DNA of 64,000 nucleotides from Streptomyces katrae (GCF_002028425.1 NZ_CP020042.1:6547560-6611559), one strand, 5' to 3'; positions 8,514-16,726 are shown, counted from the first letter of the stretch. The notes: generated from the letters alone by a model not told the origin. Translations and numbers: made by a program.

Positions 8514-9142
8514 GCACCAAGGACCGCATCCTGTCCCGCATCCGGCGGGCCACCGCCCAGAACCCGGACGCCCCACCCATCCCCCGGGACTACCTCCGCA
8601 CCCACGGCACCCGCACCCCGGCCGAGACGGCCGACCTGCTCGCCGCCCACCTCACGGAGTACCGGGCCAGGGTCCACCGCACCGACGAGGACGGCCTCCC
8701 GCTCCTCCTCGCCCGCCTGCTCTCCGCCTCCCGCACGGTCCTCGTCCCGCTGGGCCTGCCCCCGCACTGGCTCTCGGCCGCCGACGCCACCCGGATCCAC
8801 GACCGCGCGGGCTCCACCCCCCGCGACCTGGACGGCGTCGACAGCGCCGTCACCGGCTGCGCCCTGGCCATCGCCGAGACCGGCACGATCGTCCTGGACG
8901 GCGGCCCCGATCAGGGCCGGCGCCGCATCACCCTGATCCCCGACCACCACGTCTGCGTGGTCCGGGTCCCGGCCCAGGTCGTGGACTCCGTTCCGCAGGC
9001 CCTCGAACGCCTCGATCCCGCCCGCCCGCTGACCTGGATCTCGGGACCCTCCGCCACCAGCGACATCGAACTCGACCGGGTCGAGGGCGTACACGGCCCC
9101 CGCACCCTGGACGTGGTCCTCCTCGACACACCCGCACAATGA
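8510..9142 (+). CDS. lutC: LutC-type LUD domain protein, lactate utilisation
   Basis: A 210-residue LUD domain protein (ITGCALAIAETGTIVLDGG variant: VTGCALAIAETGTIVLD; then ITLIPDHHVCVV and ISGPSATSDIELDRVEGVHG, the family signature). It is the third subunit of the LutABC lactate dehydrogenase. The most plausible start is TTG 8510, which overlaps the lutB TGA and has a purine-rich GGGGGAA about six bases upstream; the aligned N-terminus STKDRILSRIR agrees with family starts. It is the last gene of the lut operon unless the VOC gene four bases downstream is co-transcribed. Confidence 0.9.
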   Translation: MSTKDRILSRIRRATAQNPDAPPIPRDYLRTHGTRTPAETADLLAAHLTEYRARVHRTDEDGLPLLLARLLSASRTVLVPLGLPPHWLSAADATRIHDRAGSTPRDLDGVDSAVTGCALAIAETGTIVLDGGPDQGRRRITLIPDHHVCVVRVPAQVVDSVPQALERLDPARPLTWISGPSATSDIELDRVEGVHGPRTLDVVLLDTPAQ

Positions 9143-9146
9143 GCGC

Positions 9147-9542
9147 ATGCCATCCCACATCGCCCTCACCGCCCTCGTGGTCCGCGACTACGACGAGGCC
9201 ATCGACTTCTACACCCGCGCCCTCGGCTTCGAACTCGCCGAGGACACCCCCCGCCCGGACGGTTCCCGCTGGGTCGTCGTCCGCCCGCCCGGCGCCAAGG
9301 AGGCCGCCCTGCTGCTGGCCCGTGCCAAGGACGACGCCCAGCGCTCCCGCATCGGCGACCAGACGGGCGGCCGGGTCGGCTTCTTCCTCCACACCACCGA
9401 CTTCGCCGCCGACCACGCCCGCATGACCGCGCAGGGCGTCCGCTTCCTGGAGGAGCCGCGCCACGAGCCGTACGGCTCCGTCGCCGTCTTCGAAGACCTC
9501 TACGGAAACCGCTGGGACCTGCTACAGCCCGCCTCCGCCTAA
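9147..9542 (+). CDS. VOC family (glyoxalase/bleomycin resistance-like) protein
   Basis: A 131-residue protein with the paired beta-alpha-beta-beta-beta modules of the vicinal oxygen chelate fold: LTALVVRDYDEAIDFYTRALGF at the start and FEDLYGNRWDLLQP at the end. The metal-ligand position Glu/His pattern is only partly recognisable, so the reaction is unknown. It starts four bases after lutC and may be co-transcribed. Its TAA stop (9540-9542) is formed by the first bases of the MITE-like element, so the present C-terminus may have been set by that insertion. Confidence 0.8.
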   Translation: MPSHIALTALVVRDYDEAIDFYTRALGFELAEDTPRPDGSRWVVVRPPGAKEAALLLARAKDDAQRSRIGDQTGGRVGFFLHTTDFAADHARMTAQGVRFLEEPRHEPYGSVAVFEDLYGNRWDLLQPASA

Positions 9543-9705
9543 GGGCTGTCCCGTAATCCCCGGTGGATCAGCGCACGGCGTCAGATGCGGTGCATCGCAA
9601 GGCGGAGGGGCGCCCGCATACTGGGCGTATTCGGGCGTCCCGACAACGCAGCGAGGTGCCGTAGCCGGCGTCGTGCGCCCGCCGGGGATTACGGGACAGC
9701 CCTTA
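9540..9705. mobile_element. MITE-like palindromic element, 166 bp
   Basis: The two ends are inverted copies of the sequence TAAGGGCTGTCCCGTAAT followed by CCCCGG (24 bp perfect). If the outer TA on each side is the duplicated target, the element is 162 bp with TA target-site duplication, as for IS630/Tc1-type transposition. The interior is also an imperfect palindrome: CGCCCGCATAC at about 9621-9631 pairs with GTATTCGGGCG at about 9636-9646, so the whole element can fold into one long hairpin. It encodes nothing. It supplies the stop codons of both flanking convergent genes and could act as a bidirectional terminator. Confidence 0.7.
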
Positions 9706-10168
9706 GCCTCGGCGCCTCCCGCGCCGCGTCCACCACGGCCCCGGCCTCCACCCGGTGGGCCAGCTCCCCGGCCCACCGGACCAGCCCCGGCAGGTCCATC
9801 CCGTACGCCCGCTCCACCCCGCCGAGCGAAGCCGCCCCGCGCCGCAGCAGCCGCGCCCCGCCGACGGCGTTCCCCCGCGCGGCGTGCGTCAGCCCCACGG
9901 CGAGCTGCGCCAGCCCCCGCCACAGGGCGGCGTCCCCCGTCGGCCCGGACTTCCAGGCGTCCTCGAACACCTCGTGCGCGTGGAACGGCATCCCGGCATC
10001 CAGCAGCCGCTGCGCCTCCGAGACCGTCTCCCCGGGCGCCCGCACGACCCCCTCGGGCTGCCGCGCCACCCCGGCGGCCCCGTAGGGCAGCGGCCGCCCC
10101 AACCCGTCCCGCGGCCGCGCACTCCGCGCCCGCCCCGCACCGTCCCGATCCCGCTCCCGACCGTCCAC
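9689..10168 (-). CDS. DUF309 domain protein
   Basis: A 159-residue helical protein. The DUF309 signature is clear: AGMPFHAHEVFEDAWKSG (about residues 60-77), with LAQLAVGLTHAARGN following. The function of the family is unknown. GTG 10168 is chosen because GGGAGG lies eight bases upstream and the N-terminus RARSARPRDGLGRPLPYG fits relatives; longer in-frame starts exist. The last five residues (LRAVP) and the TAA come from the MITE-like element, so the original C-terminus was probably replaced. Confidence 0.8.
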   Translation of the reverse strand: MDGRERDRDGAGRARSARPRDGLGRPLPYGAAGVARQPEGVVRAPGETVSEAQRLLDAGMPFHAHEVFEDAWKSGPTGDAALWRGLAQLAVGLTHAARGNAVGGARLLRRGAASLGGVERAYGMDLPGLVRWAGELAHRVEAGAVVDAAREAPRLRAVP

Positions 10169-10278
10169 CGCCCCATCCTCCCGTGCCCCGATCACCCGTG
10201 CACACGCACCCCTCGGCGTGCGGTAATGTTCTGCATGTGCCCGGCGCACGAGGGGGAAACCCCAGGTCGCAGGGGCAA

Positions 10279-10352
<74 letters not shown>

Positions 10353-10426
10353 CTTGCGAATACGCAGGTCAGAGGCCGTATCGGAGCATCCGGTACGGCC
10401 TCGAGATCGTTACGGGCTTCGGCTTT

Positions 10427-11257
10427 CTACGCGAGGGGCGTACTCGCCGCGGGCCAGTGCCGACGTTCGGGAATCAGCCTGCGCAGGATCCACAAGCCGG
10501 CGCGCAGCTTCCAGTCTCCGGGGGAGCGGATTTCGGAGATGAGGGCGCCGGTGCTCCTGCCGATCGACCGCGACGCTTCCTCGGTCGCATCCGGGTCCAG
10601 GAGCCTGTCGCAGTTGAACCAGGCCAAGCCCCGTGCGACCCGGATCCCGTAATTGGTCAACAGTTCGTCACTCCGGGTGAACAGCCTGTCCAAAGACCTG
10701 AGCCCGTAGATGTACCTGGACGAAAGGTCGTCCTGGACCCTGTCGATACAGGACCCCAGCACGTCGTTCATGCGGTGGAAGTCCGCGATGTGGCTGCGGT
10801 CGCCCGTGGACGTCGCCATGCGACGCAAGGCCCCCGGCAGGTCGTACGAGATGTGCGCCATCATGGAAAAGAGCACGTCTTCCAGGGTGTACGAGCGCCG
10901 GACGCTCGAAGCGGCGAAGGCGTCCCGCCATGGTGGGGGGACGAGGTCCGGCAGATCACCGGGCCGGACTTCGTCCGCGGAGCCGCCGGGCCGTCCTGCC
11001 AGCCAGGTGTCGATGCCGTCCATCGCGGCGAAGTAGGCCGACGCGAGCGTCTCGCACAGCTCGGCGACCCACGGCGGGTCGGTGAACGCGGGGGTGCCCG
11101 TATCCAGGGCTGTGGCGAGCGTCGTGGTGAGGCGGTAGTAGGTGTAGGCGAACGCGGCCCGGCGATCGTGTGTGGTGTCGTACTGCCTGACCCGCTCGGC
11201 AAGCAATCCGGCGACCCGGGTGACCTTTTCGGCGGGGAGCATGGACTCGGCGGTCAT
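10427..11257 (-). CDS. DUF5995 family protein
   Basis: A 276-residue, largely helical protein. The central MMAHISYDLPGALRRM (about residue 140) and the FAYTYYRLTTTLATAL and AELCETLASAYFAAMDG helices fit DUF5995, a family of unknown function common in actinobacteria. No signal peptide or catalytic motif is evident. ATG 11257 starts 23 bases after the stop of the upstream minus-strand gene, so the two are probably one transcript. Confidence 0.65.
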   Translation of the reverse strand: MTAESMLPAEKVTRVAGLLAERVRQYDTTHDRRAAFAYTYYRLTTTLATALDTGTPAFTDPPWVAELCETLASAYFAAMDGIDTWLAGRPGGSADEVRPGDLPDLVPPPWRDAFAASSVRRSYTLEDVLFSMMAHISYDLPGALRRMATSTGDRSHIADFHRMNDVLGSCIDRVQDDLSSRYIYGLRSLDRLFTRSDELLTNYGIRVARGLAWFNCDRLLDPDATEEASRSIGRSTGALISEIRSPGDWKLRAGLWILRRLIPERRHWPAASTPLA

Positions 11258-11280
11258 CGGGAGTGTGTTCCTGCCGCCCG

Positions 11281-11865
11281 CTAAGCCGGCGCGCTGACGC
11301 GGCGGGTTTCCTCGGTCGCCCTGCCCCAGTCGCACACCAATTCCGCGAAGAGGCTCTGGCGGTCGGGTGAGACCTGGTAGTCCGCCGTCCAAAGGGTTTC
11401 GAGCAACGGCATGTGGTAGGTCGCGGCCATGCCTTCGTCGCGGATCTCCGCAGAGTAGGTGAAGGTCCGCGTGAGCAGGCCCGGCACGGGGCCGAGCCTC
11501 TCGTGCGCGCGGACAGTGACTCCGGTCCCGTTGCCGTCCAGCACGTACTGCTCTTCCAAGAGGTACAGGGTCACGCCGAACTTGGTCATCCTGACCACGT
11601 TGTCGGCCTGGCCGAACTCGCCCTCGTCCGGCTTCGCCACGATCGTCGAACTCTGCCGTAGCGCACCGGCGACCCGCTCGAGGGTGTGCATGGCGGTCGC
11701 GAGCAGCTTGTTCGTCCATCCGATGCGGCTGCGCATGAGGCGACGCCAGGAGGTGACGCGGAAGGTGGCCTTTCCGTGCCAGGTGCCGGTCCCGATGTCG
11801 AAGTAGTAGACGCGGCTGGGCGCGGTCGTGCGGTGTCGAGGGATGCCCTCGGGCTCCATTGTCAC
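11281..11865 (-). CDS. Hypothetical protein upstream of the DUF5995 gene
   Basis: A 194-residue soluble protein not recognised. It is rich in beta-strand-like stretches (SRVYYFDIGTGTWHGKATFRV, YLLEEQYVLDGNGTGVTVRA) and has many Arg and Thr residues; the N-terminal YFDIGTGTWHGKATF resembles a lipocalin or START-like first strand, but this is weak. The start GTG 11865 has no Shine-Dalgarno sequence; a -10-like TACGCT lies seven bases upstream. It is probably transcribed with the DUF5995 gene, the only hint to function. Confidence 0.6.
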   Translation of the reverse strand: MTMEPEGIPRHRTTAPSRVYYFDIGTGTWHGKATFRVTSWRRLMRSRIGWTNKLLATAMHTLERVAGALRQSSTIVAKPDEGEFGQADNVVRMTKFGVTLYLLEEQYVLDGNGTGVTVRAHERLGPVPGLLTRTFTYSAEIRDEGMAATYHMPLLETLWTADYQVSPDRQSLFAELVCDWGRATEETRRVSAPA

Positions 11866-11872
11866 GGTGAGT

Positions 11873-11878
11873 AGCGTA
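11873..11878 (-). promoter_or_regulatory. -10 box of leaderless promoter for the 11865-10427 pair
   Basis: The minus strand reads TACGCT, seven bases (actcacc), then GTG 11865. Confidence 0.45.
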
Positions 11879-11962
11879 GCATCACGCCCTGTAAATGACC
11901 CTCAGGGTCCGGAAGGCTGAGATCCGACGGGACCTCGGCTTCGTCGGTGGCGGCGTTGTTCT

Positions 11963-11976
11963 TGAATGGTCATTCA
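11963..11976. promoter_or_regulatory. Probable TetR autoregulatory operator
   Basis: An inverted repeat TGAATG-GT-CATTCA lies just before the -10 box and 15 bases before the TetR start at 11991. A related half-conserved copy precedes the downstream oxidoreductase gene (12630-12643). Confidence 0.55.
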
Positions 11977-11978
11977 TG

Positions 11979-11984
11979 TATCTT
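11979..11984 (+). promoter_or_regulatory. -10 box of leaderless TetR promoter
   Basis: TATCTT, six bases, then ATG 11991. The operator dyad abuts it on the upstream side, so bound repressor would block RNA polymerase. Confidence 0.5.
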
Positions 11985-11990
11985 CTTGTC

Positions 11991-12575
11991 ATGCCCAGAC
12001 CGCGAGAGTTCGAGCCCGACGCCGTTCTGAACGTGGCCATGCTGCGGTTCTGGGAGCGCGGCTACCGGGCGGTGTCCGTCGAGGAGCTGGTGAAGGCGAC
12101 CGGCGTCAAGCCCGGCAGCCTCTACAGCGCGTTCCCCGGCGGCAAGCGTGCGCTGTTCCTGAAGTCGCTGGAGCGCTACTCGAAGCTGGTCGTCCCGCAG
12201 AAGCTGGGCGAACTGGAGGCCCCGGGCGCCTCGGTGGGCGAGGTCCGCGGCTACTTCGACGGACTGGTGAGCGATCTGCTCAGCCCCGAGGGCCGGCAGG
12301 GCTGCCTGCTCGTCAACACGGCCATCGAGAACGCGGCCGAGGACGACGAAGCGGCGGCCGTCGTCCGCGGCCACCTGGCGCGGCTCGAGCGGTGCATGAC
12401 GCACGCGCTGGAGAACGCGGCCCGCAGGGGGCAGGTCCGCGCCTCCCTGGACTGCGCCGGCAGCGCCAAGCTGCTGGTGGCCGCCTGTCAGGGGCTCATG
12501 GTCGTCGGGAAGGCGAACCCCGACGAGACGCTCCTGCGCGCGATCGTCGACAACGCCTTCGCCGCTCTCGCCTGA
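11991..12575 (+). CDS. TetR/AcrR family regulator
   Basis: A 194-residue regulator. The helix-turn-helix occupies about residues 8-52 (AMLRFWERGYRAVSVEELVKATGVKPGSLYSAF), with the less common GG insert KGGKRALF variant 'PGGKRALFLKSL' after it. The C-terminal region resembles TetR_C_16/YxaF-type domains: GCLLVNTAIENAAED includes a single Cys. Such regulators often sense quinones or electrophiles. The neighbouring MDR-type quinone oxidoreductase and the shared operator half-site suggest it represses itself and that gene. A strong terminator separates the two. Confidence 0.85.
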   Translation: MPRPREFEPDAVLNVAMLRFWERGYRAVSVEELVKATGVKPGSLYSAFPGGKRALFLKSLERYSKLVVPQKLGELEAPGASVGEVRGYFDGLVSDLLSPEGRQGCLLVNTAIENAAEDDEAAAVVRGHLARLERCMTHALENAARRGQVRASLDCAGSAKLLVAACQGLMVVGKANPDETLLRAIVDNAFAALA

Positions 12576-12588
12576 CGGCGAGGGCTAC

Positions 12589-12614
12589 GGGCCACCGTTC
12601 GCGGTGGCCCTTTT
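12589..12614 (+). terminator. Rho-independent terminator after the TetR gene
   Basis: GGGCCACCG (12589-12597) pairs with CGGTGGCCC (12602-12610) around TTCG and is followed by TTTT. It is the most canonical intrinsic terminator in the window. Confidence 0.9.
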
Positions 12615-12629
12615 CCTCGCACCAATAGT

Positions 12630-12643
12630 TGAATGAGTGCTCA
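12630..12643. promoter_or_regulatory. Likely second site for the same TetR regulator
   Basis: TGAATG-AG-TGCTCA shares its left half exactly with the operator at 11963-11976 and its outer right-half bases with it. It lies about 20 bases before the oxidoreductase start. Confidence 0.4.
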
Positions 12644-12659
12644 AGAATGGAGCCGGGAC

Positions 12660-13640
12660 ATGAAGGCCATAGTCATCTCCGCCCACGGCGGCCCCGAGGT
12701 CCTCACCCTCACCGAGCTGCCCGACCCCGTGCCCGCCGACGGCGAAGTGCTGATCCGGGTCAAGGCGTTCGGCCTCAACCACGCCGAGGCGTACATGCGC
12801 AGCGGTGCCTGGGGGAAGGTCGCGGCCGTCCCCGGGATCGAGTGCGCCGGGGTGGTGGAGGCCGACCCGTCAGGTGAACTCGCCGCCGGTACCCGGGTCG
12901 TGGCGATCCTCGGCGGCATGGGCAGGACCCGCAACGGGAGCTACGCGGAGCTGGTGACCGTGCCGGCGACCAACGTGGTGGCCGTCCGCTCGACGCTGGA
13001 CTGGGCCGGTCTCGCGGCGGTTCCCGAGGTGTACGCGACGGCGTGGAGCGGCCTGTTCGGCAACCTCGACCTGCGGCCGGGCGAGACCGTCCTGGTGAGG
13101 GGAGCGACCTCCTCGCTGGGCCAGGCCGCGGTCAACCTGGCGGTCGACCGCGGCGCGACCGTTCTCGCCACGACCCGGGACCCGCTGCGGGCGCCCCTGC
13201 TGAAGGAGCTCGGGGCCGCCGGCGTACTCGTCGACGACGGAGCGCTCGCCGCCCAGGTCGCGGAGCGCGGGGCCGGCGTCGACGCGGTGTTCGACGTCGT
13301 CGGCAACAGCGTCCTGCGTGACTCGCTCGCCCTGGTCCGGCCGCGCGGCCGGGTCTGCCAGCTCGGCTTCCTGGGCGGCTTCGATCCCGTACACGACTTC
13401 GACCCGGTCGCCGACCTCCCCAGCGGGGTCCGGCTCAGCTTCTTCGGCAGCGCCTTCGTGCTGGGCACCCCGGCGTACCCGCTCGCCGACGTGCCGCTGG
13501 ACGAGATCTACGCCAAGGTCCAGGCCGGTGTCCTGCGGGCCCGTCCCTCGCGGGTCTTCCGGTTCGAGGAGATCGTGGAAGCCCATCGGGCCATGGAGGC
13601 CGGAGAAGCCCTCGGGAAGATGGTCGTCACCGTCGGCTGA
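12660..13640 (+). CDS. Zinc-free MDR family NADPH:quinone oxidoreductase
   Basis: A 326-residue medium-chain dehydrogenase/reductase. The N-terminus MKAIVISAHGGPEVL, GIECAGVVEAD (about 60) and the nucleotide-binding segment VLVRGATSSLGQAAVNLAV (about 140) place it with QOR/zeta-crystallin enzymes. The catalytic zinc ligands of alcohol dehydrogenases are absent, so the enoyl or quinone reductase role is favoured. ATG 12660 is preferred over ATG 12633 because GGAG lies 11 bases upstream and the family begins at MKAI. Regulation by the upstream TetR is inferred from the operator-like site. Confidence 0.85.
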   Translation: MKAIVISAHGGPEVLTLTELPDPVPADGEVLIRVKAFGLNHAEAYMRSGAWGKVAAVPGIECAGVVEADPSGELAAGTRVVAILGGMGRTRNGSYAELVTVPATNVVAVRSTLDWAGLAAVPEVYATAWSGLFGNLDLRPGETVLVRGATSSLGQAAVNLAVDRGATVLATTRDPLRAPLLKELGAAGVLVDDGALAAQVAERGAGVDAVFDVVGNSVLRDSLALVRPRGRVCQLGFLGGFDPVHDFDPVADLPSGVRLSFFGSAFVLGTPAYPLADVPLDEIYAKVQAGVLRARPSRVFRFEEIVEAHRAMEAGEALGKMVVTVG

Positions 13641-13720
13641 ATCCCCGGACCCTCCGTCAGCCCGCCGAGGGGCGCCTGCTCCGGCCGGCGCGGACACGAC
13701 AGCGCGGGTGGCACTTGGTC

Positions 13721-14329
13721 CTACTCCGCCCCGCGCGTACGGAGTCCGTGCACCAGTTGGTCGACATGGCCTGCGGCCTGGGCGGGTTCGAGTGGTTGGT
13801 GGCCTACCAGCAGGCGGTACCAGAACAGGCCGAAGAGCCGGTCGGTGGCGGCCTCCACGTCTGCGGTGGACGGGAGTTCGCCGCGCTGCACGCCCCTGGC
13901 GAGGAGGGCCAGCACGACGGCGCGGCGGCTCTCCACCCATTCCCGGAACGGCTCGGCGAAGGCCGGGTCGAGCTGTGCCTCCGCCATCAGGCCGCGCAGT
14001 GTCCGGACCCGCAGCGGGTGCGCGCAGACGCCGTACAGGGCGGTGGTGAACGCGGTCAGGTCGTCGGCCAGCGAGCCGGTGTCGGGTTCGGGCATGCGCT
14101 GCTCGACCGCCGTCCGGTACGCGTCCATGACGAGGAGGGCCTTCGATTTCCACCAGCGGTAGACGGTGCTCTTGGCGACGTCGGCGCGAGCGGCGATCCG
14201 TTCGATGGTGACGGCCTGGTAGCCGAGTTCCTCGACGAGCTCGACCGCGGCGGCCAGGACGGCGTCGTGGGCCTCCTGGCTGCGGATCCGGCCGCCGGTC
14301 CGGCGGCTGTGGGTTTCTGGGGAGGGCAC
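13721..14329 (-). CDS. TetR/AcrR family regulator
   Basis: A 202-residue regulator with a typical helix-turn-helix at about 18-62 (AVTIERIAARADVAKSTVYRWWKSKALL) and a TetR_C_11-like C-terminal domain. GTG 14329 has no Shine-Dalgarno sequence; a -10-like TAACGT lies six bases upstream. It is divergent from a serine hydrolase gene, with a perfect 14+14 bp palindrome between them that is the obvious operator. The hydrolase is therefore its likely target. Confidence 0.88.
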   Translation of the reverse strand: MPSPETHSRRTGGRIRSQEAHDAVLAAAVELVEELGYQAVTIERIAARADVAKSTVYRWWKSKALLVMDAYRTAVEQRMPEPDTGSLADDLTAFTTALYGVCAHPLRVRTLRGLMAEAQLDPAFAEPFREWVESRRAVVLALLARGVQRGELPSTADVEAATDRLFGLFWYRLLVGHQPLEPAQAAGHVDQLVHGLRTRGAE

Positions 14330-14335
14330 CCCGTC

Positions 14336-14341
14336 ACGTTA
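14336..14341 (-). promoter_or_regulatory. -10 box of leaderless TetR promoter
   Basis: The minus strand reads TAACGT, six bases (gacggg), then GTG 14329. Confidence 0.45.
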
Positions 14342-14355
14342 GCAGCGTGCTACTC

Positions 14356-14387
14356 TCAATCAAAACGCTACGGAGCGTTTTGATTGA
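14356..14387. promoter_or_regulatory. Perfect 32 bp palindromic operator between TetR and hydrolase genes
   Basis: The arm TCAATCAAAACGCT (14356-14369) is exactly repeated in inverted orientation at 14374-14387, separated by ACGG. It is AT-rich against the surrounding GC-rich DNA and overlaps the region where the hydrolase promoter must lie, 19 bases before its start. Confidence 0.8.
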
Positions 14388-14405
14388 TGGGGGAGTGGAA
14401 CGAGC

Positions 14406-14987
14406 ATGGGTGAGATCGTGGTGTCGCACGGCTACGGCGCGAGCGACGACAGTGTCTGGTTCCCGTATCTGGCCGAACGGCTTGCGGCCGGCGGACACCG
14501 GGTCACCGTGCCCCGGCTGCCGGAAACCACCGCTCCGCGGCTGGAGCCCTGGCGCAAGGCGTACGGCGAGGCCGTCCTGGCCGCCGGCCCGGCCGGGTCG
14601 ACGGTGCTGGTCGGGCACAGCATCGGCGGCGTGAACGTGCTGCGTTTCCTGGAGCAGCACGATCCCGAGACCCAGGGGGTGTTCGCGGGCGTGCTGCTGG
14701 TGGCGACCTCCGCGCACGAGGTCGGGTACGACGAGCTCGCCGAGTTCTTCGAAGGAGGGTTCGACTGGGAGCGGATCCGCCGCTCGGCGCTGCAGTTCCG
14801 GGTGCTCCAGGCCATGGACGACCCGGTCAACCAGCCGGACCCGACCGAGCACGTCAGGCTGTTGGTCGACGGCCTCGGCGCGACCGCGGTGGTGACGCCC
14901 ACCGGAGCGCACTTCGGTGCCACCCCGGACGACCACGTCGAGGTACCGGAGGCGGTCCGGCTGGTCACCGAGCTGCTGGCGGGCTGA
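14406..14987 (+). CDS. RBBP9/YdeN-type serine hydrolase
   Basis: A 193-residue alpha/beta hydrolase. The N-terminus IVVSHGYGASDDSVWFPYLA is typical of the RBBP9/YdeN group. The nucleophile Ser lies in VLVGHSIGGVN (about residue 73), a likely acid is Asp in QAMDDPVN (about 139), and His is in PTGAHFG (about 165). Substrates of this family are mostly unknown. The start has GGGGGAG about 8 bases upstream. Expression is probably set by the divergent TetR. A bidirectional terminator follows. Confidence 0.82.
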   Translation: MGEIVVSHGYGASDDSVWFPYLAERLAAGGHRVTVPRLPETTAPRLEPWRKAYGEAVLAAGPAGSTVLVGHSIGGVNVLRFLEQHDPETQGVFAGVLLVATSAHEVGYDELAEFFEGGFDWERIRRSALQFRVLQAMDDPVNQPDPTEHVRLLVDGLGATAVVTPTGAHFGATPDDHVEVPEAVRLVTELLAG

Positions 14988-15007
14988 CCGGCCCGGGGCG
15001 GGGACCA

Positions 15008-15045
15008 GGCAGGGGCGGCGTGCGGCATCGCACGCCGCCCCTGCC
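15008..15045. terminator. Bidirectional terminator between hydrolase and rpsR2
   Basis: 17 bp perfect stem (15008-15024 with 15029-15045) around GCAT, between two convergent genes. Confidence 0.85.
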
Positions 15046-15072
15046 GGCTTCCGCGCGGAACGGGTCGGGGGA

Positions 15073-15312
15073 CTACCGGGTGCTGCTGTACGGCAGCAAG
15101 GCCATCTCGCGGGCGTTCTTGATCGCCTGGGCGAGGCGGCGCTGCTGCTGTGCCGTGACGCGGGTGACGCGGCGGCTGCGGATCTTGCCGCGGTCGGAGA
15201 TGAACTTCCGCAGCAGGTCGGTGTCCTTGTAGTCGATGTAGGTGATCTTCGCGGCGTCCAGCGGGTTGGGGCGGGACTTCAGCGGCTTGTGGGGGGCCTG
15301 ACGGCGGGCCAT
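15073..15312 (-). CDS. rpsR2: Ribosomal protein bS18, zinc-independent paralogue
   Basis: A 79-residue bS18 ([39 protein letters not shown]). It contains no cysteine, the mark of the C-minus paralogue that replaces the zinc-ribbon form when zinc is scarce. AGGAG lies seven bases before ATG 15312. It is the last gene of a minus-strand cluster rpmG2-rpmE2-cobW-rpsR2 behind a Zur-like box, and so is presumably derepressed in zinc starvation. Confidence 0.93.
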   Translation of the reverse strand: MARRQAPHKPLKSRPNPLDAAKITYIDYKDTDLLRKFISDRGKIRSRRVTRVTAQQQRRLAQAIKNAREMALLPYSSTR

Positions 15313-15338
15313 GAGGGCTCCTAGGGGTGGTCGGAAGG

Positions 15339-16481
15339 TCAGGAGACGGGGTCGAGGAGGGAGTCGAAGGCGGCCGGGAGGCTCTTCCATGCCTCCCGGC
15401 CCGCCTCGTATTCGGCGTCGGTGAGCAGGCAGGACTCGAGGAGTCGTTCGAGCCCGTGCCGGTCGAGGCCGGGTGAGGTGAAGACGAGGTGCTGGCAGCA
15501 GTCGCCGTGCTCGGGATGCCAGTCGAGCGATGCGGCCGCCCGGCGCATCGGCGGCACCAGCTCCCAGGCGGCGTCCGGCAGGGATGCCAGCCACGGGCCG
15601 GCGTTCTCCACGCACAGCGCCCCGCCCGCGGCGTCCCAGGCCAGCAGCGTGTCGGGGCGGTCGGCGAGCCAGAAGCGGCCGCGACTGCGGGCGGCGGCGC
15701 AGCACAGCTCTTCCAGGGCCTCGAAGAGCCGTTCGGGGTGGAAGGGGCGCCGGCGGTGCCAGACGAGGGTGGTGACTCCCGCCTCGTCGGCCTCCTGCGG
15801 CAGCAGGGCGCAGGCCGGGTGCTGGGCGGCGGCCGCCGTTTCCGGGTCGAAACCGGCGAAGGCCAGCGCGGCGAGTTCGCCGGATCCGGCCGGCACCTGA
15901 CGGGCGGTCGGGTGGAGCTGGGCGAGGAGGGCGCGGTCCTCGTCATCGGCCTCTTCGCTGTCGACGAGGGCGAGTACGGGGGCGTATTCGAGCTGCCGCG
16001 CCCAGGTGTCCGCGACCGTCCGCTGGTCGGAGGCGGCCGCGGCGAGGCCCGCCTCTGCCAGGTCGTCTCCGTTGGCGAGGTAGGGCAGTACGAGTGCGGG
16101 GTCGACCGCGGTGATCACGCCCGTGAGGTCGAGTACCCCGGCGCCGTGCGCGACGACGACCTCTGCCATCGCCTTGGGTTCGACGGAATCCCAGAGTTCG
16201 ACGACGGCCAGCCGGGTCGTGCCGTTGCCGGCCAGCCGTTCCAGCTCGGGGACCAGGTCCTCGCGCAGCGCGCAGCAGGCGCAGTCGTTGGCCAGGGGTG
16301 CCTCGCCGCGGGACAGCTCGCCGGAGGCGTCGCGTACCAGGCGCCGCACCGTGCCCGTCGGCGCGGTGGCCAGGTCGTGGTGGAGGGCGACGCTGCCCGG
16401 CACGGCGTGCAGCAGCCGGTCCACGACCTCCTTGCGGGCGTCGGAGTGCAGCCCGCCGACGATCACGACGGGCAGGGTCAC
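15339..16481 (-). CDS. COG0523/CobW-like metal-homeostasis protein with degenerate P-loop
   Basis: A 380-residue protein of the CobW/COG0523 group. The metal-binding CxCC motif is present in [13 protein letters not shown] (about residue 68), and the C-terminal CobW_C domain follows ([21 protein letters not shown]). However, the P-loop expected at residue 8 reads [14 protein letters not shown] in place of GxxGxGKT, so GTP binding through a Walker A motif is probably lost. Its GTG overlaps the rpmE2 stop (GTGA), with GGAG six bases upstream. Its place in the Zur cluster suggests a zinc chaperone or zinc insertion role; how it acts without a normal P-loop is unclear. Confidence 0.82.
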   Translation of the reverse strand: MTLPVVIVGGLHSDARKEVVDRLLHAVPGSVALHHDLATAPTGTVRRLVRDASGELSRGEAPLANDCACCALREDLVPELERLAGNGTTRLAVVELWDSVEPKAMAEVVVAHGAGVLDLTGVITAVDPALVLPYLANGDDLAEAGLAAAASDQRTVADTWARQLEYAPVLALVDSEEADDEDRALLAQLHPTARQVPAGSGELAALAFAGFDPETAAAAQHPACALLPQEADEAGVTTLVWHRRRPFHPERLFEALEELCCAAARSRGRFWLADRPDTLLAWDAAGGALCVENAGPWLASLPDAAWELVPPMRRAAASLDWHPEHGDCCQHLVFTSPGLDRHGLERLLESCLLTDAEYEAGREAWKSLPAAFDSLLDPVS

Positions 16482-16726
16482 GCCTTGCTCCCGTAGCGGC
16501 GCTCGAAGCGCTCGACGCGGCCGGCCGTGTCCAGGACGCGGGCGGTGCCGGTGTAGAAGGGGTGGCTCTGCGAGGAGATCTCGACGTCGATGACGGGGTA
16601 GGTGGTGCCGTCCTCCCACTCGACGGTCTTGTCGCTGGTCGCCGTGGAGCGGGTGAGGAAGGCGAAGCCGGCGGCCTTGTCGCGGAAGACGACGGGGCCG
16701 TAGGCGGGGTGGATTCCAGGCTTCAT
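16478..16726 (-). CDS. rpmE2: Ribosomal protein bL31 type B, zinc-independent
   Basis: An 82-residue bL31 with the N-terminus [16 protein letters not shown] and the type-B insertion; [29 protein letters not shown] is the conserved C-terminus. It lacks the Cys residues of the zinc-binding form. It is translationally coupled to the CobW-like gene by a four-base overlap and preceded by rpmG2. Confidence 0.95.
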   Translation of the reverse strand: MKPGIHPAYGPVVFRDKAAGFAFLTRSTATSDKTVEWEDGTTYPVIDVEISSQSHPFYTGTARVLDTAGRVERFERRYGSKA

